Assembly (NCBI GenBank): GCA_964467935.1
Contig: CAYYKK010000001.1
Span: 1 to 64,000 of the forward strand
DNA length: 64,000 nt
Origin: CAYYKK01 sp964467935
Lineage (GTDB): Bacteria; Myxococcota_A; Polyangia; Polyangiales; Polyangiaceae
Direction of reading: 5' to 3'
Positions 1 to 6,694 of the stretch are shown here, piece after piece (position 1 is the first letter of the stretch; each line of letters starts with the position of its first letter). Made by a program: the position numbers and the translations under genes. The notes beneath the pieces were generated by a model that saw nothing but the letters and a program-made list of their open reading frames with translations, was not told where the DNA came from and did not search any database.

Positions 1-572
1 CGCGCCTCGAGGAGGTGCGTGACCTCCACGCGCAGGCTCCGGTGGCCCTGCGGGCTCGCGTCCGCGACGGTCTCCGGCAGCCCCGTCTCCGGGCTGCGCC
101 CCCACGACACCGCGTCGCGCGACCACGTCTCGAGGATCGGCGCGACCTCGATCGGCACCGCTGCGTACGGGCTCGGTGCGTCGTCGGCGGGATCCAAGAC
201 GAGGAACGCGTGCTCGACCTCGACCTCGCTCCCGAGGGTGTCGTCGAACGCGAGCAGCAGCACCACGTCGCCGGAGGAGATGCGCCCGAACGCCACCGCC
301 GGCACGTCGACGCGCTCACGCTCCTTCGACGTGAGCAGCGCCACCTCGGTCGGCTCGAGCACGACCCGCCGACTCGACGTGGACACGACCGGCGCCGCGC
401 GCGGTCGACAGCGTCCGACGATGCACGCCGTGTCCTTGTCGCAGTCTCCCTGGCCGCGACAGAGGCCCGGCGCGTCGTGCGGTGCGCACGCCGACCCGGA
501 GAGGGCCGCCGCGCCGAGCGCGACGAGCACGCGCCCCCAACGGGCGAGCTGCGAGGTGCCCCGCGTGTTCAT
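1..572 (-). CDS. putative lipoprotein with DNRLRE-like domain (3' end beyond the left edge)
   Basis: The reading frame starts at ATG 572 and stays open to base 1, so at least 190 residues are present and the C-terminus is missing. The N-terminus has a signal peptide ending in a lipobox (LSGSAC, Cys about residue 29), so export and lipidation are likely. A short Cys-rich stretch follows (C-x8-C-x4-DC-x4-AC-x4-C), common in myxobacterial surface proteins. The rest has the pattern ETWSRDAVSWGR...LRVEVTHLL, resembling the end of DNRLRE-type beta-sandwich domains (W-S-x-x-x-V-x-W, then a final V-T-x-L). Domain assignment is by eye. The gene precedes the alpha/beta hydrolase gene on the same strand with a 25-nt gap, the hydrolase being upstream. 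Function unknown. Confidence 0.72.
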   Translation of the reverse strand, partial: MNTRGTSQLARWGRVLVALGAAALSGSACAPHDAPGLCRGQGDCDKDTACIVGRCRPRAAPVVSTSSRRVVLEPTEVALLTSKERERVDVPAVAFGRISSGDVVLLLAFDDTLGSEVEVEHAFLVLDPADDAPSPYAAVPIEVAPILETWSRDAVSWGRSPETGLPETVADASPQGHRSLRVEVTHLLEA

Positions 573-597
573 CGGAAGCGCGACGATAGCACGCGCC

Positions 598-1641
598 CTA
601 GGGGACGAGCTTCGGCAGGTACTTCGCGAAGGTCTGACCCACGGTCGCGTCGTGGGCCCGCGGCAGCGCGGGCAGCTTGTCGAGCGCGCGCAGGACGCCC
701 TCGTCGGCGGGGTTGTCGGCGAGCGTCTTCTGGAACGTGGCCGTGAAGGCGTCGAACGCGCGATCCCAGCTGACCGTCTCCCACGTCACCACGACGTGCG
801 TCGACGGCGGCGCCGAACCGAGCGCCTTCGCGAGATCCACGCCCATGCACGTGTCGATCGAGATCACCGAGAACGGGACGTGCTTCGCGCGCACCGCGGC
901 GACGATCCCGCCGTTCGAGCTGCACCCGGCGCCCGAGTGACCGGCGACGATGATGCGGGTCTCGTCGATCTTGGCGACGCCGTCGAGGTTCTGCTCGGTG
1001 AGCTCGAGGAACTTGTCGAAGTCGAAGATCGGAAAGCTCGATCCCTCCGCGACGGCGTCCGGCTGGATGGAGCTCGGGGCCGCGAGCAGCACCGGCCTGA
1101 TCTTCCCTTCGTCGATCAGGTCCGAGACGATGCGGCGCACGTCGCCCTCCTCGCCGCCTCCCATCCACCGGAACCGGATGCGCGCCTTGTTGAGCCCGTG
1201 GATGAAGACGACGAGGGGCAGCGGCGCGTCGACGGCGCTCGCGCGCTCGTGGACGAAGATCCGCCCTTCGTACGCGCGCGACGGCGTACCGACGTCCTTC
1301 GCGTCGTAGTCGAAATCGATCGTCTTGCCCGGCAGCGGCTTGGGCTCGTCCTTCTTGGCCGCCTTCTGCTTGCCGTCCTTCGGCTTCGCGGCGTCCTTCG
1401 CTTTCGGTCGATCCTCGTCGGCGCGGGCCGGCTTTGGCGCAGCGCGCTTCGTCTTGTGCGTGTCCGGCGTGTCGGCGCCCGCCTTCGCCGGGACGGCGGC
1501 GTCTCGAACCCGATCCTCGGCCTCGTCGGCGCGCGACGGTCCGGTCGTGCTCGAGCGCTCGTCGGCGGAGAGCCTCGCCTCGGGCAAGACCGACGCGGCG
1601 AACAGCACGAGCGCCGCGAGTCGGAGAGAGCACGAGCGCAT
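598..1641 (-). CDS. secreted alpha/beta hydrolase-like protein
   Basis: A 347-residue protein starting at ATG 1641; a GTG directly before it at 1644 is also possible. An N-terminal hydrophobic segment (LAALVLFAASVLPEA) acts as a signal peptide. A Lys/Ala/Pro-rich low-complexity linker of about 80 residues follows. The catalytic part shows LPLVVFIHGLN (oxyanion-hole strand) and the nucleophile elbow GHSGAG, with Ser at about residue 236, both typical of the alpha/beta hydrolase fold. The acid and His of the triad cannot be placed with certainty. The protein probably acts in the periplasm or outside the cell as an esterase or peptidase-like hydrolase; the substrate is unknown. It follows the M16-like lipoprotein gene by a few bases, so co-transcription with the M16 pair is likely. 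Confidence 0.75.
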   Translation of the reverse strand: MRSCSLRLAALVLFAASVLPEARLSADERSSTTGPSRADEAEDRVRDAAVPAKAGADTPDTHKTKRAAPKPARADEDRPKAKDAAKPKDGKQKAAKKDEPKPLPGKTIDFDYDAKDVGTPSRAYEGRIFVHERASAVDAPLPLVVFIHGLNKARIRFRWMGGGEEGDVRRIVSDLIDEGKIRPVLLAAPSSIQPDAVAEGSSFPIFDFDKFLELTEQNLDGVAKIDETRIIVAGHSGAGCSSNGGIVAAVRAKHVPFSVISIDTCMGVDLAKALGSAPPSTHVVVTWETVSWDRAFDAFTATFQKTLADNPADEGVLRALDKLPALPRAHDATVGQTFAKYLPKLVP

Positions 1642-1647
1642 CACGAA

Positions 1648-3135
1648 TCAATCATCGCCCGCCTTCGGCGCGGAAGGAAGCTTCGGCTCCGCGCGGCGCG
1701 GCAGCGTCCGCTCGCGCTCGAAGTCGTGCGCGGGGTCGACGACGTCGACCTCGTCGAACGCCGCGAGCACGGGCCCCAGGATCTTCGCGTCGCCCACCAC
1801 CACGATCACCTCGTCCCCCGCGAGCAGACGGCGCCCCGAGGCGTTGACGACGTCGGCGCTCGTCGTCTCCGCTTCCACCGTCTCTCGCTCCCAACCGCCC
1901 GGCGCGAGGCCGAGCGCCGCGCTCTCCGCCAACGCGTCGGCGACGTAGCCCGGCTGGTCCAAGTGGACCGCGAGCGCGTCGAGCTCGGCGCCGCGCGCGT
2001 CCGTGAGCTCCTCCGCGCCGACCTCTCGGCCGAGCGATGGATCGAACAGCGCCTCGATCGCGGCCTGGGCTCGCGCGGGGGCGATCTCCACGTCCAAGAG
2101 CGCGAGGCCGGGACCGTCCTGATGCTGCACGAGCCGGAAGTCGGCGCGCGCGTCGCGTGCGCGCGTGACGATCCGCCGCGCGAGGACGCGGCCGAACAGC
2201 TGCGTGGCGATCGACTCCCCCTCGGCGAGCGCCGGCGCCAGGTGACCGACCGTGATCGAGGCGCTCCGCTTCGTCGGCGCGTCGACCAGGACGACCTTGC
2301 GATCGCGCGGTCGCGCCATCGGCTCGTCGACCGAGAGGCGGGGCGCGCGCGACGTCGCGACGTGGGCGAGCGCGCGCTCCGTCATCGCGGGCAGATCCAG
2401 CGAGTCGAGCGGTCCGACCAGGATCAGCGCGAGGTTCGACGCGACGTAGCTCCGCTTCACGCAGTCGTTCATCGCGGCTGCGTCCAGCTTGCCGAGGTCT
2501 TCGACCGAAGGGTAAGCGACGGAGAAGGGGTGGCGAGCGGTGGGCTCCAAGAAGAGGTCGCGTCGCACGAGCCGCTCACCCGCGCCCTCGAGCGTCAGCG
2601 GCCACGCATGTTCGATCGCGCCGAGCTCCTTCGCGACGCGCCGCGCGTCGGCGAGGCCGATCTTCGGCGCGCTCATCGCGGCGCCGAGCGCCTGCAACGT
2701 CGGCTCGACGCCGTCCGCGAGGACGCTCGCGCGCAGCACCACATGATCGACGTGCACCTCCACGTCGACGTCGGCGACCCGCGGGTCGCTCGCCGCCCGC
2801 GCGAGATCGACGACGTACCTCGCGGTCGCCGCGGCCGCCCCTCGGCGCTCGCCGTCGTCGGCGGAGCCCGAGCCCACGACGAGCCGCAGATCGACGAGCG
2901 GCTGCGCTCGCTGCGCCGTGACGAGCCGCAGCCCGCTCGGCAGCTCGCTCGAGAGCACCTCGGGAAACGTGAGCGGCGCGCGTTCGACCGGCGGCGACGG
3001 CGCCGCGGTCGGAGCGATGGGCGCGGTGTGCCCCGGGGGCGCCGCGTCCTGGGCGACGCGAGGAGCGGTCGGCGCGCCGCCGCAACCCGCAGCGATCGTC
3101 GCGACGCACGCGAGGGCGAGCGCGGCTACTTTCAT
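1648..3135 (-). CDS. M16-family peptidase-like lipoprotein, zinc motif absent
   Basis: A 495-residue protein from ATG 3135. A GTG at 3144 would overlap the upstream stop as GTGA and add three residues. The signal peptide MKVAALALACVATIAAGC ends in a clear lipobox. The body starts like M16 (pitrilysin/processing-peptidase) proteins, with a LPSGLRLVTA strand followed by LVVGSGSADD, and it keeps the later fold features, such as a YVASNLALILVGP strand near the middle and a second M16-like half with SITVGHLAP. The HxxEH zinc motif expected about 40 residues after the SGLRL strand is missing; the segment reads Gly/Ala/Arg-rich instead. It is therefore predicted to be a non-catalytic M16 homologue. 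It is coupled to the second M16-like gene upstream. Confidence 0.8.
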   Translation of the reverse strand: MKVAALALACVATIAAGCGGAPTAPRVAQDAAPPGHTAPIAPTAAPSPPVERAPLTFPEVLSSELPSGLRLVTAQRAQPLVDLRLVVGSGSADDGERRGAAAATARYVVDLARAASDPRVADVDVEVHVDHVVLRASVLADGVEPTLQALGAAMSAPKIGLADARRVAKELGAIEHAWPLTLEGAGERLVRRDLFLEPTARHPFSVAYPSVEDLGKLDAAAMNDCVKRSYVASNLALILVGPLDSLDLPAMTERALAHVATSRAPRLSVDEPMARPRDRKVVLVDAPTKRSASITVGHLAPALAEGESIATQLFGRVLARRIVTRARDARADFRLVQHQDGPGLALLDVEIAPARAQAAIEALFDPSLGREVGAEELTDARGAELDALAVHLDQPGYVADALAESAALGLAPGGWERETVEAETTSADVVNASGRRLLAGDEVIVVVGDAKILGPVLAAFDEVDVVDPAHDFERERTLPRRAEPKLPSAPKAGDD

Positions 3136-3140
3136 CGACG

Positions 3141-4691
3141 TCACGGGCCCTTCTTCTTCGCTGGGTGGCGGGGCGAGCGCGGCTCGGCGGGCGGCTTCGT
3201 CGGCGCGTCCTTCGCGGTCGGCTTCGATTTCGGACCCTTCGCCGGGGTCCCCTTCTCGATCTTCTCCGGCTTCGCCGTCGTCGTGCGCGCCGCTTGCGCC
3301 GGCCTCTGCGGGCGCGGGGCGCTCCCCTCGGACCTCCTGCTCGTGACGACGGTTCGCTTGAGCGGGCCGAGGTCGCGCGCGGCGACGTCGCGGAGGCTCG
3401 CGGGGTCCACGGCGGAGAGCGCTTCCCGCGTCGAGGCGAGCGAGCCCGTCCCGCGGGCGAGATCGGCGGCTCGCAGCGCGGGATCTTCGGTCCGCGCGAG
3501 CGCGTCGGTGTACGCCTCGCGCCGCGCTCGAGCGAGGTCTCCCTCGGAGACGGGCTCCTTCGCGAGCGACGTGAGCGCCGCCTCGATCTCCTTGCGCGCG
3601 GCGGCGGGCTCCGCAGCCGCAGCGAGCTCCACGCGGATCCAGAAGAGGCCCGGCCCTCCGCGCTCCTCGACGCCGCCCTCGGTGCTCGTCGCCGCGTCCC
3701 CGAGCGCGCGCCCGAGCCGAGACGAAGGACCGTGCGTGAGGAGCGTCGCGGCGATCTCGAGCTTCGCGCGATCTGCCGCGAGCTCGTGCGGCAAGGGCCA
3801 ACCGTAGAGCAGCGTCGTCGGACCGTCGTCGGCCACGATCTCGGCGACGCGCTGGTTCGTCTGCTCCTCGAGCTTCGCGGCGCGGGTCGCCTGCGCGCCG
3901 GCCGCGATCCCGCCGAGCTTCGCGTCGCAGAGCGTCGAGACGGCGCGCTCGTCGAAGTTGCCCGCGACGACCAGCGTCGCGTTCGCCGGGACGAACGCGG
4001 CCGCGAGCACCTTGGCGACGTCGTCGCGCGTCGCGCTCGCGAGCTCCTCCCGCGTGCCCGAGAGCGGTCGTTCGTAGGGGCCGTAGCCCTGGAAGACGAG
4101 CGCCTCGAGGTGATCCTCGACCGAGGCCGCGCCGAGCTCCGCGACCGCCTCGGCGCGCGCCGCCTCGAGCTCCGAGGCCGGCACGTCGCGACGGGCGAGC
4201 CGCGCCGCGGCCGCGCCGATCGCCTCCGCGAGCTCGTGCCGCGGCACGTCCCTCACCCACGTCACGCCGTCCCGATCGATCCTCGCGACGCGACGGGACG
4301 ACCCTCCCTCGCCGACCGCGCGCGTCGCGAGCGACCACGCGGCGTTCGCGACGCCCGCCTCCTCGGGTTTGGTGATCCGCAGCGCGACCGTCACGCTCTG
4401 TCGCGCGGGGTCGGGCGAGAGCACGACGGAGAGCCCGTTCGAGAGCGTTCGACGAACGACCCTCGGCTCCGCAGGCGCGGAGGGGAGCGTCGCGGGCGCC
4501 TCGGCGATCGCCGGCGCCGCGCGCGGCGCGCGTGCGGGGGCCGACTTGCCACCCGGCCGCTCGTGCGGCTTCTTCTTCGAGGGCGCGTGCGTGGGCCCGG
4601 CCATCGCGCTTCGGGGCGCGAGGCTCGAGGTCGCGCCGAGCGCGCCGAGCGCGACGACCAGAGCGACGGCGTGCTTCGTTCGGCGGCGCAC
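3141..4691 (-). CDS. M16-family peptidase-like exported protein, zinc motif absent
   Basis: A 516-residue protein. The chosen start is GTG 4691, followed by RRRTKHAVALVVALGALGA, a signal peptide that ends near SAMA; the frame is open further upstream, but that stretch runs antisense to another gene. After a Pro/Ala/Lys-rich linker comes the M16 strand LSNGLSVVLSPDPARQSV. Later parts match the family: an F-x-GYGPYERPLSGT-like segment, ATLVVAGNFD, and a C-terminal M16 half (TTLLYGWPLP, SSRLGRAL). The position where HxxEH should occur reads ITKPEEAGVANAAWSLA, so the zinc ligands are absent. The tail is Lys/Pro/Ala-rich. The stop overlaps or abuts the start of the lipoprotein M16 gene, so the two are likely made together and may form a heterodimer. 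Confidence 0.8.
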   Translation of the reverse strand: MRRRTKHAVALVVALGALGATSSLAPRSAMAGPTHAPSKKKPHERPGGKSAPARAPRAAPAIAEAPATLPSAPAEPRVVRRTLSNGLSVVLSPDPARQSVTVALRITKPEEAGVANAAWSLATRAVGEGGSSRRVARIDRDGVTWVRDVPRHELAEAIGAAAARLARRDVPASELEAARAEAVAELGAASVEDHLEALVFQGYGPYERPLSGTREELASATRDDVAKVLAAAFVPANATLVVAGNFDERAVSTLCDAKLGGIAAGAQATRAAKLEEQTNQRVAEIVADDGPTTLLYGWPLPHELAADRAKLEIAATLLTHGPSSRLGRALGDAATSTEGGVEERGGPGLFWIRVELAAAAEPAAARKEIEAALTSLAKEPVSEGDLARARREAYTDALARTEDPALRAADLARGTGSLASTREALSAVDPASLRDVAARDLGPLKRTVVTSRRSEGSAPRPQRPAQAARTTTAKPEKIEKGTPAKGPKSKPTAKDAPTKPPAEPRSPRHPAKKKGP

Positions 4692-4803
4692 CGAGTCCCG
4701 ATAGCACGGTTCGTCCGGGTCGGCCCCGTTCGCCCGCCCGATCGCGGCGGCGCCGGGATACCGAAAACTTGTCGCGGAACCTGGTTCGGTCGACGATGGG
4801 ACG

Positions 4804-5094
4804 ATGAAGTGGCTCCTCTTGAGCGTCCCCGTGCTCCTCGCCATGGCCGCCTGCAATGGCAATCGCACCGCCGACACCTTCGACCAGCTCCCGCCCATCG
4901 GCGGCACGGCGGTGCCGGGCTCGCAGACCTCGTCGTCGGCCACGACCTCCGGCGCGGGCGGCGGTGGCGCGGGCGGCGCGGGGGGCGCAGGGCCGAGCAG
5001 CAGCACGGCGACCGGGGGCGGCACTGGTGGCGCCGGTGGCGCGGGCGGCGCGGGTGGCGCGACGACGGCCGCGAGCACCGGGACCGGGGCCTGA
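4804..5094 (+). CDS. small Gly/Ala/Ser-rich lipoprotein
   Basis: A 96-residue protein with a textbook lipoprotein signal (MKWLLLSVPVLLAMAAC). The mature part is almost entirely low-complexity: a short segment (NGNRTADTFDQLPPIGG) is followed by Thr/Ser and repeated GGAGG blocks. No folded domain can be seen. The same composition occurs as a linker after the lipobox in larger lipoproteins elsewhere in this window, so this could be a decayed or minimal member of that group. It is transcribed divergently from the M16 pair, with a 112-bp gap holding both promoters. Real translation is supported by the signal peptide, not by homology; function unknown. Confidence 0.6.
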   Translation: MKWLLLSVPVLLAMAACNGNRTADTFDQLPPIGGTAVPGSQTSSSATTSGAGGGGAGGAGGAGPSSSTATGGGTGGAGGAGGAGGATTAASTGTGA

Positions 5095-5239
5095 TCGCGT
5101 CGCGCGGCTTCGACGTCGCCGTGTCTCACGTTCACGTTGCGCCTGTCGGGGGGACGGGGCGTCGGGTAGGCTCCTGCCGGGCTCGAGGCGCCTCGGCGCC
5201 GCCGCGGCCCATCCCTTCGACCTGCGGAGCCAAGCCACG

Positions 5240-5569
5240 ATGCTGAGAGCCCACCTCGCCGCGAGCGCTTTCGCGCTTCACCCGAAGAGCCACCTCGTCG
5301 CAGGGGCGTGGGACGGCGCCCGACCACTCTTCCTCGACGCCGTCGCCGGCTTCGACGCGGGCGTCCTCGTGCACGCCGTCCTCGCGTCTCTCGTCTTCGC
5401 CCTGCTCGGCATCGTCGTCTTCGGCATCGCGTTCTGGGTCATCACGAAGATCGCTCCCTTCTCGATTCGAAAGGAGATCGAGGAGGACCAGAACACGTCG
5501 CTCGGCATCGTCATCGGCGCCGTGATCATCGGCCTGTCGCTCATCATCTCCGCCGCGATCAAGGGCTGA
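5240..5569 (+). CDS. DUF350-type small membrane protein
   Basis: A 109-residue protein starting at ATG 5240. It has two hydrophobic segments (VLASLVFALLGIVVFGIAFW at about residues 37-56, and IVIGAVIIGLSLIISAAI at the C-terminus). They are joined by a polar loop, ITKIAPFSIRKEIEEDQNTS. This loop, with a P-F-S-I-x-K-E-I-x-E-x-x-N pattern, is the hallmark of DUF350 membrane proteins, which usually come as one or two such units of unknown biochemical role. The gene lies 10 nt before the next membrane protein gene and is probably co-transcribed with it. Confidence 0.72.
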   Translation: MLRAHLAASAFALHPKSHLVAGAWDGARPLFLDAVAGFDAGVLVHAVLASLVFALLGIVVFGIAFWVITKIAPFSIRKEIEEDQNTSLGIVIGAVIIGLSLIISAAIKG

Positions 5570-5579
5570 CGAGGCGCCC

Positions 5580-6671
5580 TTGGAGGGCTCGCGTCGCGGT
5601 CCGTGGATCTGGAGCCGCCGCGCCGACCTGACCGTCTTCGGCGGTTCGGCGCTCGTCGCGCTCGCGCTCGTGGCCCTCGGACCGCGCGCGTCCGACGACG
5701 GCGCGCTCGGCCTCGCCGGGTTCGTCGCGCTGGTGATCGGCGTGGACGTGGCGCACGTGTGGTCGACGCTCTACCGCACGTACCTCGATCGCGAAGAGCT
5801 CCGCCGCCGTCCGCTGCTCTACGTAGGCGTCCCCAGCTCGTTGCTCATCATTGGAATACTGTTGCATCTGAAATCTGACTTGTGGTTCTGGCGCTGCCTC
5901 GCGTACGCGGCCGTGTTCCACTTCGTGCGTCAGCAAGCGGGCTGGGTGGCGATCTACCGAGCCCGCGCCGGCGAGCGCGGCCGGGCGGGGCGGCTCATCG
6001 ACGACGCCGCGGTGTACGCCTCCACGCTCTTCCCGCTCGCGTGGTGGCACGCGCACCTCCCTCGCGGCTTCGAGTGGTTCGTCGAGGGCGACTTTCTTCC
6101 GCTGCCGAGGCTCGCCCCGGCTCTCCCGCTCCTCGGAGGGATCTGGGCCCTCGCGCTGCTCGCGTACGCCGTCCGCGCGGCTCGTCAGCGGCCGCGGGCG
6201 AGCCCCGGCAAGCACGTGGTCGTCGCGGTGACCGCGGTGACCTGGCTCGTCGGGATCGTCCTCACCGACAGTGACTTTCAGTTCACCGCCGCCAACGTCA
6301 TCGTCCACGGCGCGCCGTATTTCGCGTTGCTCTGGTTCTACCTCCGGGAGCGCGTGAAAGAGGGGGCGCCGGGCGTCCTCTCCGCGGTGGCACGCGGCGG
6401 CCTCCCCGCCTTCTTCGGCATCGCCTTCGTCCTCGCGTTCCTCGAAGAGCTCGTCTGGGATCGTGCCGTGTGGCACGCGCGCCCGGCGCTCTTCGGCGCG
6501 CCCGGACCGCGCCTCTCGCATCGCGCCATGTCGCTCGTCGTCCCGCTCCTCGCGCTGCCGCAGGCGACGCACTACGCCCTCGACGCCGTCCTCTGGCGAA
6601 GGAAGGATACGGGGCCCGCGCAGGCTCGGGCCCTCGGCTTCCCCGACGGGCCGGCCACCCTCGCGCGTTAG
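5580..6671 (+). CDS. polytopic membrane protein of unknown function
   Basis: A 363-residue protein read from TTG 5580. There are about eight hydrophobic segments, with conserved-looking polar positions inside them: DVAHVWSTLYRTY, VFHFVRQQAGWVAIYR, VIVHGAPYFALLWFY and LPQATHYALDAVLWR. His residues in several helices (HVW, HFVRQ, HGAP, THY) could bind a metal or cofactor, as in membrane oxygenases and desaturase-like enzymes, but no family can be named from the sequence alone. The stretch 5849-5884 uses rare AT-rich codons (ATT, GGA, ATA, TTG, AAA), unlike the rest of the gene. It follows the DUF350 gene closely. Confidence 0.65.
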   Translation: MEGSRRGPWIWSRRADLTVFGGSALVALALVALGPRASDDGALGLAGFVALVIGVDVAHVWSTLYRTYLDREELRRRPLLYVGVPSSLLIIGILLHLKSDLWFWRCLAYAAVFHFVRQQAGWVAIYRARAGERGRAGRLIDDAAVYASTLFPLAWWHAHLPRGFEWFVEGDFLPLPRLAPALPLLGGIWALALLAYAVRAARQRPRASPGKHVVVAVTAVTWLVGIVLTDSDFQFTAANVIVHGAPYFALLWFYLRERVKEGAPGVLSAVARGGLPAFFGIAFVLAFLEELVWDRAVWHARPALFGAPGPRLSHRAMSLVVPLLALPQATHYALDAVLWRRKDTGPAQARALGFPDGPATLAR

Positions 6672-6694
6672 CCGCGAATCCGGAGCCACGCACG

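Noticed and set aside
5840..5890. Promoter or small RNA in the AT-rich patch of the membrane protein gene
   Set aside because: The patch encodes a continuous hydrophobic helix in frame, and no promoter pair is seen.
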